Source of the DNA: Geobacter sp. FeAm09
Lineage (GTDB): Bacteria > Desulfobacterota > Desulfuromonadia > Geobacterales > Pseudopelobacteraceae
DNA: 64,000 nt
Direction of reading: 5' to 3'
NCBI RefSeq assembly: GCF_008330225.1
Contig: NZ_CP042466.1
Coordinates: forward strand, 1,188,501 to 1,252,500
Position 1 is the stretch's first letter; each line of letters starts with the position of its first letter. The notes under the pieces were generated by a model. The model saw only the letters and a program-made list of their open reading frames with translations. It had not been told where the DNA came from and searched no databases. Shown in pieces: positions 1 through 7,923 of the stretch. Position numbers and translations under genes: made by a program.

Positions 1-2
1 CG

Positions 3-56
3 GTCGGCCACGGTACCCTGCGCTTCCTCACCAGAAAAAACCGGAAGGAGCACTGA
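3..56 (+). CDS. C-terminal end of an upstream gene (partial)
   Basis: An open frame runs in from the window edge and stops with TGA at 54-56, ending in the basic tail LTRKNRKEH. The next gene starts 3 bases later, so the two are probably co-transcribed. Too little is visible to name it; from the cytochrome b neighbour it may be another subunit of the same respiratory complex. Confidence 0.4.
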   Translation, partial: VGHGTLRFLTRKNRKEH

Positions 57-59
57 GCC

Positions 60-794
60 ATGAAACATACGGAACAGGTCTACCTCACCCCCATGCCGGT
101 CAGGATCTGGCACTGGCTGAACGCCTTCGGCATCGTGACCCTCTGCGTCACCGCCCTGCAGATCAGGTTCCCCGAATACGTGAACATCTTCGGCACCTAC
201 AAGGCGGCCATCAGGCTCCACAACACCGCCGGCGTCGTGGTCTCCATCTCCTACGCCCTCTGGCTCGTCTACTACATGTTCGTGGCCGGCACCCTGCTCA
301 AGCTCTACGTCCCGACCCTGGAGGACATCAAGCACGGGCTCTTCCGCCAGGCGTTCTTCTACTTCTTCTACTATTTCCTGGGGCGGCCCAACCCGCACCA
401 CAGCACCCCGGACTGCAAGTTCAACCCGATGCAGAAGGCCGCCTACCTGATGATCATGCTGGTGCTTTTGCCGCTGGTGATCCTTTCGGGGGTGATCCTG
501 ATGTACATCACCCCGCTGCGTGAGATCTTCATGGTGATCGGCGGGATCAAGACGCTGGTGAGCGCCCACTTCCTGATCGCCTGCTGTTTCTGCGCCTTCC
601 TCTTCGTGCACATCTACCTGGCGACCCTGGGTCACACCCCCTTCGCCCACTTCAAACCGATGTGGGACGGCTGGGAGGAAGAGGAGGTCGAGGACGAAAC
701 GGAACCGGCAACCCTGGCCGCGGCCGAAGCCGGGCCGACAACGCCGGCCGCCGCCGGCGAACCATCATCTCCAGGAGGACCCCATGCGTGGTAA
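60..794 (+). CDS. Membrane cytochrome b (hydrogenase/thiosulfate reductase type)
   Basis: A 244-residue integral membrane protein of the Ni-Fe hydrogenase/formate dehydrogenase cytochrome b superfamily. This family passes electrons between the quinone pool and periplasmic partners. Visible features are VRIWHWLNA near residue 14 (a typical first heme-ligand helix), hydrophobic helices near 20-36, 55-80, 125-150 and 165-190, and the heme-ligand candidates H18, H54, H170 and H182. The last 40 residues form an acidic Ala/Pro-rich tail not seen in the core family. An AAGGAG ribosome site lies before the ATG. The gene overlaps the 15-heme cytochrome gene by 11 bases, so the pair is translationally coupled and probably forms a b/c quinone-linked complex like the Geobacter Cbc complexes. 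The family call is firm, the exact complex is inferred. Confidence 0.8.
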   Translation: MKHTEQVYLTPMPVRIWHWLNAFGIVTLCVTALQIRFPEYVNIFGTYKAAIRLHNTAGVVVSISYALWLVYYMFVAGTLLKLYVPTLEDIKHGLFRQAFFYFFYYFLGRPNPHHSTPDCKFNPMQKAAYLMIMLVLLPLVILSGVILMYITPLREIFMVIGGIKTLVSAHFLIACCFCAFLFVHIYLATLGHTPFAHFKPMWDGWEEEEVEDETEPATLAAAEAGPTTPAAAGEPSSPGGPHAW

Positions 795-1998
795 CCGTAT
801 CGCAGCCATAATCCCTGCCGTGCTGCTCTGCAGCGTGATGGCCCATGCCGTGGAGGTCCGGGATGTCACCTTCACGACGAACAATGCCGGCAAGGTACTC
901 TTCAGCCACAGGAAGCACATCCAGCAGAAACAGACGGCCAACAACTGCAAGGCCTGTCACGACACCCTCTACCCGTTCAAGAAAAAGGCCAGCTACACCA
1001 TGGCCGACATGGAGAAGGGGAAATCGTGCGGGGCCTGCCATGACGGCAAAGGCGCCTTTGCCCTGAAGGAGTGCGCCCGCTGCCACCAGGTGAAGGAGAT
1101 CGCCTTTGCGGTGAAGGAGACCGGCACCACCCGGTTCAGCCACCAGAAGCACCTGGCCGCCAACCCTGATTGCACCGCGTGCCACCCGGCCCTGTTCGCG
1201 GCGGGCCACAACAAGCGGAGCACCATGGCGGAGATGAGGCAGGGGAGGTCGTGCGGGGCCTGTCATAACGGCAAGCGGGCCTTCGGCATCAGCGCCTGCA
1301 CCCGCTGCCACCCGGTGAAGGAGGTTGCCTTTGCAGTGAAGCAGACCGGTACCACCCGGTTCAGCCACCGCAAACATCTGGCCGCCAACCCGGCCTGCAC
1401 CGCGTGCCACCCGGCCCTGTTCTCGGCGGGCCACAACAAGCGGAGCACCATGGCAGAGATGAAACTGGGGAAATCATGCGGGGGGTGCCATAACGGCAAG
1501 CGGGCCTTCGGCATCGCCGCCTGCACCCGCTGCCATCCGGTGAAGGAGATCGCCTTTGCGGTGAAGCAGACCGGCACCACCCGGTTCAGTCATACCCGGC
1601 ATATCGCCAACTATTCGTGCGGCGAGTGTCATACCCGGCTCTATCCGGTCAAGGGGCGGCATACCCCCGTCACCATGGCACGGATGGAGAAGGGCGCGTC
1701 CTGCGGCGCCTGCCATAACGGTACCGATGCCTTCTCCCTGAAGGGGTGTACCTCCTGCCATCCCGTCAAGGAGGCCGCCTTCGAGGTCAAGGATGCCGGC
1801 AACGTCGCTTTCAGCCACAAAAAACACCTGGAGATGTATACCTGCGGCGACTGCCACCCGGCGCTGTACGCACCCGCCAGGAGCACCCGCCGGGTTGGCA
1901 TGAAGGAGATGGAGGCCGGCCGGTCGTGCGGCGCCTGCCATGACGCCAAGAGTGCCTTCAGCGTAAAAGACAAATGCGACGCCTGCCATAAGATGTAA
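784..1998 (+). CDS. Periplasmic 15-heme c-type cytochrome made of five triheme c7-like repeats
   Basis: A 404-residue exported cytochrome with a signal peptide (residues 1-22, ending AHA). It has fifteen CXXCH heme sites in five near-identical units of about 75 residues. Each unit carries CxxCH in the order (K/T)ACH, GACH, (T/A)RCH, and a FSHxKH motif supplies distal His ligands. This is the architecture of polymeric c7 triheme cytochromes (Geobacter GSU1996-type proteins carry four such units). It should act as a periplasmic electron wire or capacitor, fed by the overlapping cytochrome b gene. Repeats 2 and 3 are almost identical at the DNA level too, which suggests recent unit duplication. 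Two strong hairpins follow the stop codon. Confidence 0.9.
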   Translation: MRGNRIAAIIPAVLLCSVMAHAVEVRDVTFTTNNAGKVLFSHRKHIQQKQTANNCKACHDTLYPFKKKASYTMADMEKGKSCGACHDGKGAFALKECARCHQVKEIAFAVKETGTTRFSHQKHLAANPDCTACHPALFAAGHNKRSTMAEMRQGRSCGACHNGKRAFGISACTRCHPVKEVAFAVKQTGTTRFSHRKHLAANPACTACHPALFSAGHNKRSTMAEMKLGKSCGGCHNGKRAFGIAACTRCHPVKEIAFAVKQTGTTRFSHTRHIANYSCGECHTRLYPVKGRHTPVTMARMEKGASCGACHNGTDAFSLKGCTSCHPVKEAAFEVKDAGNVAFSHKKHLEMYTCGDCHPALYAPARSTRRVGMKEMEAGRSCGACHDAKSAFSVKDKCDACHKM

Positions 1999-2022
1999 CC
2001 GTCCGCGGTTGCCCGCGGACGG
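1999..2022 (+). terminator. Hairpin after the 15-heme cytochrome gene
   Basis: A perfect 10-bp stem CCGTCCGCGG/CCGCGGACGG with a 4-base loop starts right at the stop codon. There is no T-run, so it may protect the mRNA 3' end rather than terminate transcription. Confidence 0.5.
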
Positions 2023-2027
2023 CAGAT

Positions 2028-2083
2028 GGCTGTTCCGGCCGTTTCGTCCCGGCCAGGCGGGGGGTGAAACGGCCGGAACAGCC
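2028..2083. repeat. 18-bp perfect inverted repeat
   Basis: Arms at 2028-2045 and 2066-2083 are exact reverse complements, with a 20-base loop. It lies directly after the first hairpin and before the hemerythrin-like gene. It probably ends or stabilises the cytochrome transcript; no T-run is present. Confidence 0.55.
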
Positions 2084-2141
2084 GATCGCACTGGTGTGCC
2101 CGTAGCCGGGCCGCCGCATCGCTACGCCGAAAAGAGGTTAT

Positions 2142-2666
2142 ATGGAGGTTCTCAACCATCGTCAAGCTGGTCCCCACACGGCATGCGGGGATACGTCCGG
2201 CGCTCGTGCACCATTCGGCGCCGGCACCGGCGAAACGGGCAGGGAAAGACGACACAACAACTCGGGCGGGCCGCCGGAAGAGGGGCTCAATGGCGTGCCG
2301 CTGCCGGCCTCGGACCGGCTGGCCTGCGACAGCCGTTACCGGAACATCATCATGCTGCTGGATGCCATGTGCGAGCAGCGGGCCCGGCAGCCGAACGCGG
2401 ACCTTGGGGCGGATTTCGAACGGCTGTGGCTTACCACGGTAAAGCAGACCTGCGACGAGGAAGCGTATATGTGGATGGTGGGCTTTCCCGAGCAGGCCCA
2501 GCACAGCATCCATCACCAGTTCCTCTGCACCAAAACCGCCGAGGTGCACTACCGCTTTATCAAAGGTCACGGGGGCCAGCCCGACGATCTGGCCCATATC
2601 CGCCTGCTCTGGCTGGAACACATACAGGAGCATGACCGGGCTTTCGAAGCGTTCCTGGTATCTTAG
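2142..2666 (+). CDS. Degenerate hemerythrin-like protein (copy A)
   Basis: A 174-residue protein, paralogous to those at 22936 and 54534. The C-terminal 115 residues follow the bacteriohemerythrin four-helix pattern: DSRYRNII, ExxYMxMVxFPxxxxHxxxH, then HIxxHDxAFExFL. Of the seven di-iron ligands, E106, H121, H125, H160 and D165 are present. The first His is Tyr (Y66) and the second is Gln (Q102). Canonical oxygen carriers keep five His, so this copy may bind one metal or none. Its 60-residue N-terminal extension is low-complexity and absent from the other copies. The gene precedes an orphan sigma-54 activator, which suggests a sensory role; this is inference. Confidence 0.6.
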   Translation: MEVLNHRQAGPHTACGDTSGARAPFGAGTGETGRERRHNNSGGPPEEGLNGVPLPASDRLACDSRYRNIIMLLDAMCEQRARQPNADLGADFERLWLTTVKQTCDEEAYMWMVGFPEQAQHSIHHQFLCTKTAEVHYRFIKGHGGQPDDLAHIRLLWLEHIQEHDRAFEAFLVS

Positions 2667-2710
2667 GCATGAACGGCGCCCAATGGGCATGGTGTCGGCT
2701 GCCGTTTGCC

Positions 2711-2732
2711 GGGGGCTTTTGCGGAAGCCCCC
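2711..2732 (+). terminator. Hairpin between hemerythrin-like and activator genes
   Basis: Stem GGGGGCTT/AAGCCCCC with a 6-base loop is followed by only a weak T stretch. It could attenuate read-through into the activator gene. Confidence 0.4.
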
Positions 2733-2813
2733 CTTTACCTTGCCGAACAACGGAAAGGGGCACCGGCGGACCGGTCCGCTTTCAAAGGGGGCAAGCGTCA
2801 TCTGCGGGGCACT

Positions 2814-3818
2814 ATGTATAACCGTGTCGAACAATGGACAAGGATCAACAAAAACCATCTTCAGTATGCGGGTTCATCCACCCTCGCCTATAGCGGGGTG
2901 ATGCAGAACGCCATCGGTATCGCCTGGCGCGTGGCCAAGGCGGACTCTTCGGTGCTCATCACCGGCGAGAGCGGCGTCGGCAAGGAACTCATGGCCCACT
3001 TCGTCCATGACCAATCCGCCCGGGCGGACCAGCCGTTTGTGGCCGTCAACTGCGGCGCGCTCACGGAGTCGCTGCTGGAGAGCGAACTCTTCGGCCACGC
3101 CAAGGGCTCCTTCACCGGTGCGGGCAAGGACCGTCCGGGGTTGTTCGAGGCCGCAGCCGGCGGGACCCTGTTTCTGGACGAGATCGGCGAAGTGTCGTCC
3201 GCCATGCAGGTCAAGCTGTTGCGCGCTCTTCAGGAGCGGGAGGTCCGGCGGGTGGGAGAGAACAATTCCCGCACCGTGGATGTGCGGATCGTGGCCGCCA
3301 CGAACCGCAACCTGGCGGGGGAGATCGCCGCAGGGCGGTTCCGGCAGGATCTGTACTACCGTTTGCGGGTGGTGGAGTTGCAGATCCCGCCCCTGCGGGA
3401 ACGCCAGGAGGATATCCTGCCCCTGGCGCGTTTTTTTCTCAAAAAGATGGTGGGTGACCGGGAAAACCCCATAACCGGTTTCACCCAGGATGCCGCGGAC
3501 CTGATGGTGCGCTACGATTGGCCGGGAAACGTACGGGAGTTGCAGAACGCCGTGGAGTACGCGGTCACCATGTGTCAGGAAAGCCGGATCGACTACAGCG
3601 ACCTGCCGGGAGAGTTGCGCGCCATGTTCCTGAAGCCGCCCGCGATAACGGGCGATATCCGTCCCCTGGACGAGATCGAGCGCGACTATATCCTGGGGGT
3701 CCTGCACGCCGTTGCCGGCAACAAGTCCGTGGCGGCAAAGAAATTGAATATCGGCATAGCCACCCTTTATCGCAAGATCAGGAAGCACAAGCTGCTTGTC
3801 GATACCAGGCAGGCATAG
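2814..3818 (+). CDS. Orphan sigma-54 enhancer-binding ATPase (PspF-like), copy A
   Basis: A 334-residue transcription activator with a AAA+ domain and a C-terminal Fis-type helix-turn-helix but no receiver, GAF or PAS domain. Visible motifs are Walker A GESGVGKE, the sigma-54 loop as GSFTGA (Ser for Ala), Walker B LFLDEIGE, the arginine finger region [19 protein letters not shown], and the C-terminal helix pair [14 protein letters not shown]. The start at 2814 is chosen because the longer TTG start lies inside a hairpin. It is highly similar to the activator at 23855. Each sits next to a hemerythrin-like gene, so a partner protein may provide the missing sensory input, as PspA does for PspF (inference). 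Confidence 0.85.
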   Translation: MYNRVEQWTRINKNHLQYAGSSTLAYSGVMQNAIGIAWRVAKADSSVLITGESGVGKELMAHFVHDQSARADQPFVAVNCGALTESLLESELFGHAKGSFTGAGKDRPGLFEAAAGGTLFLDEIGEVSSAMQVKLLRALQEREVRRVGENNSRTVDVRIVAATNRNLAGEIAAGRFRQDLYYRLRVVELQIPPLRERQEDILPLARFFLKKMVGDRENPITGFTQDAADLMVRYDWPGNVRELQNAVEYAVTMCQESRIDYSDLPGELRAMFLKPPAITGDIRPLDEIERDYILGVLHAVAGNKSVAAKKLNIGIATLYRKIRKHKLLVDTRQA

Positions 3819-3945
3819 GCGCAAGGGGGCTGCCGGCCTGGGCGCCGGGCAGGGCAGGGGAGCATGGCTTCGCCAGGGCGGGGCTTCACGTGGAGGAAAC
3901 ACCGATTTCGGGATTCCGGGCCAGCGTTATGCTGGGGGAGGGTTC

Positions 3946-4275
3946 ATGGAGATGCATGAAGAGGCGCGAAAAAGGATTGTCGAACTTATCGCAACGGGCG
4001 ATGAGGTGCTTGCAACCAGGCGGAGCCCCGGTACACCAGCCATCGGTGATTTTCTCATCGATCCGCAATCGGCCTATCAATGGGCTACGGACGTCCAGAA
4101 CCTGCTGGTGAATCTCTTCGGCCTGGAGAGCTACTACTATAGGACCTTTTCCTATCTCATCGACAGGCATCTGACGTTTTCGCCGGCGTGCCGCGCCCTT
4201 GACCTCCTCATAGCCGCGAAAGAGGCGTACGAAAGCAACGGCGCCTGCGCTGACCCGCCGGCTTTTTCAAGCTGA
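3946..4275 (+). CDS. Small protein of unknown function
   Basis: A 109-residue soluble protein that I do not recognise. It has a strong GGGGGAGG ribosome site before the ATG. Its centre is rich in aromatic residues (FGLESYYYRTFSYLIDRH, about residues 60-77) and predicted helical, with no signal peptide and no metal-binding motif. It lies 127 bases after the orphan activator and is followed by a strong terminator, so it may be the last gene of that operon. Confidence 0.5.
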   Translation: MEMHEEARKRIVELIATGDEVLATRRSPGTPAIGDFLIDPQSAYQWATDVQNLLVNLFGLESYYYRTFSYLIDRHLTFSPACRALDLLIAAKEAYESNGACADPPAFSS

Positions 4276-4322
4276 CCGGCAGGGCAGGGGTATTCCTTCC
4301 CCGTTTTCCGGGTGGCATAACG

Positions 4323-4366
4323 AACGAGGACCTGGGCGATCAGACCCAGGTCCTCGTTGTCTTTTT
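4323..4366 (+). terminator. Rho-independent terminator
   Basis: A perfect 14-bp stem (4323-4336 with 4345-4358) has an 8-base loop and is followed by GTCTTTTT. It ends the activator transcript. Confidence 0.85.
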
Positions 4367-4448
4367 GGGGGAGCGGGGGCAGGCCTTGAAGGGAGCATGG
4401 TGGCGGCTTGGATTGTGTCCGCTGGCCGGATGCACAGAAACTGCAAAC

Positions 4449-4637
4449 CTACTGAGGGGAGTAGGGAACATACCGGTTTACGAAGACGGGCTTTCGCTCG
4501 GACGTTGCCGTGGCAAGTATTCCCTTCAGCAGGGGGCTGCGGCACAGGGAACGGGCAAACCTTTTTACCGGTGCCTCACATTCGATCCACAAGCCAAATG
4601 CCACGATCACGATTCCGCACAACGTAATGGGTTCCAT
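4449..4637 (-). CDS. Small membrane protein downstream of the LexA-type gene
   Basis: A 62-residue protein with one N-terminal hydrophobic helix (about residues 4-18, LCGIVIVAFGLWI) and a basic Cys-containing tail. GGAGGG stands 6 bases before the ATG. It begins 23 bases after the LexA-like stop codon on the same strand, with no terminator between, so it is probably co-transcribed with the repressor and therefore damage-inducible. It could act like the small SOS membrane proteins or division inhibitors found next to lexA in other bacteria, but no family is recognisable. Confidence 0.55.
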   Translation of the reverse strand: MEPITLCGIVIVAFGLWIECEAPVKRFARSLCRSPLLKGILATATSERKPVFVNRYVPYSPQ

Positions 4638-4660
4638 GATATCCCTCCTGGATTTTTCGC

Positions 4661-5287
4661 CTACAGTTGCCGAAAGACGCCAATCACCTTGCCGACGATG
4701 GTAACTTCGCCATCCTCCGGGCGAACGATGATCGGCTCCATGTCCGGGTTTTCCGGTTGCAGCCGGATGTGGCCGGACTCCCGAAAGAACCGCTTGACAG
4801 TCGCGTCGCCATCGACCATGGCGACCACGATCTCCCGGTTGCCGGCATCCTTTTGCGGGCGTACCAGGACAAGGTCGCCGTCAAAGATGCCGGCGGTAAT
4901 CATCGACTCGCCGCTGACCCGCAAAAAGAAACAGCCCTCTCCCCTGACCGCCACCTGATCGACTGAAAAGTATCCCTGTATATCCTCGATAGCCGTGGAG
5001 AGTTGTCCTGCCCGAACGGTGCCAACGATAGGCAGGGACACGTTTCTGCCATGGGGCGCCGTCAGGGTGATCCCCCGGTTCACGTTTTCCCGTTTGATAT
5101 AACCTTTGCGCTCCAACGCATCCAGGTGCCTCATGACGGGCAGTGTGCCGGACACGTTCAGGTGCCTGGCGATATCCCGCTGGCTGGGCGGGAAGCCTTT
5201 GCTGTCGGAATAGGACACGATGAACTGGAACACCTGGCGTTGGCGTTGCGTCAGTTCTTTCGGTGATTGTGCCGCATACGTAGTCAT
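4661..5287 (-). CDS. lexA: LexA-type SOS repressor
   Basis: A 208-residue repressor/autoprotease. The N-terminal winged helix begins LTQRQRQVFQFI and includes PPSQRDIARHL and the LExKGYI wing region. The linker carries the self-cleavage site VRAGQ (Ala-Gly). The S24 peptidase domain shows the catalytic Ser in SGESM and the Lys in ATVKRFF. The start at 5287 gives the normal LexA N-terminus; a longer frame from 5323 would place coding sequence over the -35 box. With the promoter seen here the mRNA would be leaderless or nearly so. A 22-bp palindrome covers the -10 end and start codon, consistent with autorepression. Bacteria of this group can carry two LexA proteins, so this may be a second paralogue. 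Confidence 0.9.
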   Translation of the reverse strand: MTTYAAQSPKELTQRQRQVFQFIVSYSDSKGFPPSQRDIARHLNVSGTLPVMRHLDALERKGYIKRENVNRGITLTAPHGRNVSLPIVGTVRAGQLSTAIEDIQGYFSVDQVAVRGEGCFFLRVSGESMITAGIFDGDLVLVRPQKDAGNREIVVAMVDGDATVKRFFRESGHIRLQPENPDMEPIIVRPEDGEVTIVGKVIGVFRQL

Positions 5288-5298
5288 ATGACTACGTA
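5277..5298. promoter_or_regulatory. 22-bp perfect palindrome, putative LexA operator
   Basis: The two 11-base arms TACGTAGTCAT and ATGACTACGTA are exact reverse complements. The palindrome overlaps the -10 box, the predicted transcription start and the ATG of the LexA-like gene, the position expected for an autoregulatory operator. It does not match the Escherichia coli SOS box. Confidence 0.65.
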
Positions 5299-5323
5299 TA
5301 GCGAATTCGGCCGGTACTGTCAA
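5295..5323 (-). promoter_or_regulatory. Sigma-70 promoter of the LexA-type gene
   Basis: On the minus strand TTGACA (5318-5323) and TATACG (5295-5300) are separated by exactly 17 bases. The expected start point is about 5288-5289, one or two bases before the ATG at 5287. Confidence 0.8.
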
Positions 5324-5886
5324 GAATAGAAATACCGGTTCGCGAGTGCTGCGATAAAAGAATGGAAGTGCGCGACAACCGATTCCGGTGAAGTGCTGGC
5401 TGTCAAGGCACAGGACACGTGAAAACGAAAGGGGCCGCTGACTGCGCTCCTTTCACCGGACTGCACATATGTGTGTTCTTCTTTGCTAATCAGGACGGAG
5501 GTTCCCCGGAGAGCTCATGGCCTTCCGGGCACGACGTTCGCAAGAGTGGGCTTTGGGATGGAAGATGTGTTTGGCGGCACTATCGGGAGAGGGGTTTGTG
5601 TTGGCGCAGGGACATGTTATCCCGCCGCGGCAGGGCCGATCACATTTAGTCACGTATATGGTAATGGGAATATTGCAACGGTGTGTGTTTGCATGGACAT
5701 ACGATAAACGCCGGGATGAATATGGTAGACTTCACCGGGGAGATGTATGCGCGGTTTGCGTGCCATGCTGGTCATGATAGATTGATTTTGAGAGTTGTCA
5801 GCTTGGGCGACCCGGGGAGGGGCTTACTGGGGCTTTCACCCGGCGGCAAAATTGCATGGCCTACCGGCAAACACCGGGAGGACACC
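5324..5886. other. Intergenic stretch without a supported gene
   Basis: About 560 bases between the divergent LexA promoter and the zinc-ribbon gene. Short open frames occur but none has a convincing ribosome site, domain or codon pattern. No repeat or RNA fold was recognised. Confidence 0.4.
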
Positions 5887-6294
5887 ATGGAACCACTGGA
5901 CAGGGAGACGGCGGCAAAGCTGTTCAACCACTACCGCAAACAACGAGACGGCATCAGGAACAGTCCAGAGATGGCCTCCGTCTGCCTCATTTGCGGCTCC
6001 ATCCACATCAGCCCCCATCCGGGCGACGGCCGCATGCTGGTCTGCCGCAACTGCGGTTTCGCCTTTTACCGCTATCCCTGTCCGGCATGCGGCGCCACCA
6101 TCGACGGGCGCGACCCGCGCAACCCCGGCTGCCGCGAGTGCGGGGAACGGATCTGCACCTGCGGGGCCTGCGACTGCCCAACCAACGCCCCCCCCCTGAG
6201 GAAAAAAGCGGCAGACCCGCCTCCCTTTTCCCCGCTTGTCCCCGCCGACCGGCGCACCTCGCCCCGTGCCCGCCTCCAGGCAATTAAACGCTGA
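5887..6294 (+). CDS. Zinc-ribbon protein of unknown function
   Basis: A 135-residue protein with a GGGAGGAC ribosome site. It carries CLICG...CRNCG (residues about 38-62), CPACG, and CRECGERICTCGACDC, so roughly three CxxC pairs for two or three zinc knuckles. A Pro/Arg-rich tail follows. It is probably a nucleic-acid or protein-binding adaptor. Flanking genes give no clue to its role, and the 3' neighbour is convergent. Confidence 0.6.
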   Translation: MEPLDRETAAKLFNHYRKQRDGIRNSPEMASVCLICGSIHISPHPGDGRMLVCRNCGFAFYRYPCPACGATIDGRDPRNPGCRECGERICTCGACDCPTNAPPLRKKAADPPPFSPLVPADRRTSPRARLQAIKR

Positions 6295-6445
6295 ACATAT
6301 TTGTCCGCCACCCGATAAGGGACGGTAACTATCACCAAGGCCGGAAAACTTTTTCCGGTATTTCTTCTGGTTCCAGATGGTCCCATTAAGGCAAAACCAC
6401 CCGAAGACAGAGTACAGGTATTCAAAACTCGATTGACACCGTTAC

Positions 6446-7159
6446 TTACTGGTGCCCCAGGTACGCTTCCTTCACCCGCGGGTCGTGGGCGAGCTCCTGC
6501 GAGGATCCGCCGAGAACAATGCGACCGTTTTCCAAGACGTAGCCGCGATGGGCTATTTTCAGGGCCATGTTGGCATTTTGCTCCACCAGCAGGATCGTGG
6601 TCCCCCGGGTGTTGATCTCCCTGATCACCTGGAAGACCTCCTTCACCAAAAGCGGCGAAAGACCCATGGACGGCTCGTCCAACAGCATGACCCGGCAGTC
6701 GGTCATCATGGCCCGCCCAAGGGCAAGCATCTGCTGCTCGCCTCCACTCAGCGTGCCGGCCAATTGCGACTTCCGCTCCTCCAACCGGGGGAAAATCCGG
6801 AACACCTCCCGGCGCAGATTGGGAAGGGCACTCTTCCTCTTGCAGGTCCAGCTACCCAGGTTCAGGTTTTCCAGCACGGTAAGGCTCGGGAAGATGCCCC
6901 TCCCTTCGGGTACGTGCGCGATACCCTGCGACACGACGTCATGCACCGGCACCTGGGTGATACTCTTCCCTTGAAAGAGGATATCCCCCCGGTCAATGGG
7001 GAGCAGGCGGGATATCGCCCGCAGCGCGGTGGTTTTACCGGCGCCGTTGGCGCCTAAAAGGGAAACGATTTCCCCCTCATCTATATGCAGGTCTATCTCC
7101 TCCAACGCCTTTATGGCGCCGTAGGAGACGCCGATACCCTTGATCTCCAACAGACTCAC
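6446..7159 (-). CDS. livF: Branched-chain amino acid ABC transporter ATPase LivF
   Basis: A 237-residue ATP-binding subunit. Motifs seen are Walker A GANGAGKT, the signature LSGGEQQM, Walker B VMLLDEPSMGLSP and the switch His region LLVEQN, which is typical of LivF. It overlaps livG by 4 bases. It energises high-affinity uptake of branched-chain amino acids or a related amide or amino acid through LivHM. Confidence 0.93.
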   Translation of the reverse strand: MSLLEIKGIGVSYGAIKALEEIDLHIDEGEIVSLLGANGAGKTTALRAISRLLPIDRGDILFQGKSITQVPVHDVVSQGIAHVPEGRGIFPSLTVLENLNLGSWTCKRKSALPNLRREVFRIFPRLEERKSQLAGTLSGGEQQMLALGRAMMTDCRVMLLDEPSMGLSPLLVKEVFQVIREINTRGTTILLVEQNANMALKIAHRGYVLENGRIVLGGSSQELAHDPRVKEAYLGHQ

Positions 7160-7923
7160 AGGCTGTCCTCCTCGTCGCCCAGGTAGGCCTTGATCACCAC
7201 CGGGTCGCCGGTTACCTCATGGGGGTTTCCACCTGCTATGGTCCTCCCGAAATCCATCACCTGGACATATTGACACAATTTCAGAACCACCGGCATATGG
7301 TGCTCTATCAGGAGGATGGAGAGGTCGAAATCCCGGTGGATGTCCCGGATGAGCCCGATCAGCCCATCCACCTCGGTGGGGTTCATGCCGGCCGCCGGTT
7401 CGTCTAAAAGTAGCACTCGCGGATCGGTCGCCAGGGCCCGGGCGATCTCCAGCCGCCGCTGCTCGCCATAGGGGAGGTTCTCGGCCAGCTCGTTGCGGCG
7501 CTCCGCAAGCCCAAAACGCTCGAGAAACGCCAAGCTCTCCCGTGCGACCTGCTGCTCCCGGCTCTTGAAGCGGGGGAGGTGGAATACCGCATCCCATAAC
7601 CCGTAGCCCATGCGCTGGTGGAACGCGGTAACGATGTTGTCCCAGACGCTCATCTTGCCGAAAAGACGTATGTTTTGAAAGGTGCGGGCGATGCCGCGGC
7701 GGGAGATCTCGTCGGAGGGGATCCCCGAAACCTCGTCGCCCGCGAGCACGACCCGGCCGGTGTCGGGGCGATAGATGCCGGTGATCAGGTTGAAGACGGT
7801 GGTTTTTCCCGCACCGTTGGGACCGATGATTCCCTGGATATCACCCGCTCCCAGATCGAGGGAGAAGCCGTCGACCGCCCTCAGACCGCCGAAAGACTTG
7901 GAGAGGTTCTCGATCTTAAGCAC
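7156..7923 (-). CDS. livG: Branched-chain amino acid ABC transporter ATPase LivG
   Basis: A 255-residue ATPase with Walker A GPNGAGKT, the LivG-type insert IARTFQNIRLF, the signature-region LPYGEQRRLEIARAL, Walker B LLLDEPAAGMNPTE and LLIEHHM. It overlaps livM by 8 bases and livF by 4, which shows a tight operon. Confidence 0.93.
   Translation of the reverse strand: MLKIENLSKSFGGLRAVDGFSLDLGAGDIQGIIGPNGAGKTTVFNLITGIYRPDTGRVVLAGDEVSGIPSDEISRRGIARTFQNIRLFGKMSVWDNIVTAFHQRMGYGLWDAVFHLPRFKSREQQVARESLAFLERFGLAERRNELAENLPYGEQRRLEIARALATDPRVLLLDEPAAGMNPTEVDGLIGLIRDIHRDFDLSILLIEHHMPVVLKLCQYVQVMDFGRTIAGGNPHEVTGDPVVIKAYLGDEEDSL

Noticed and set aside
652-2858. Long minus-strand open frames opposite the cytochrome b/c genes
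   Set aside because: They lie opposite CXXCH repeats and high-G+C coding sequence, have no domain or ribosome site and are antisense shadows.
5419-5777. Several overlapping short frames between lexA and the zinc-ribbon gene
   Set aside because: No consistent ribosome site, coding pattern or similarity.
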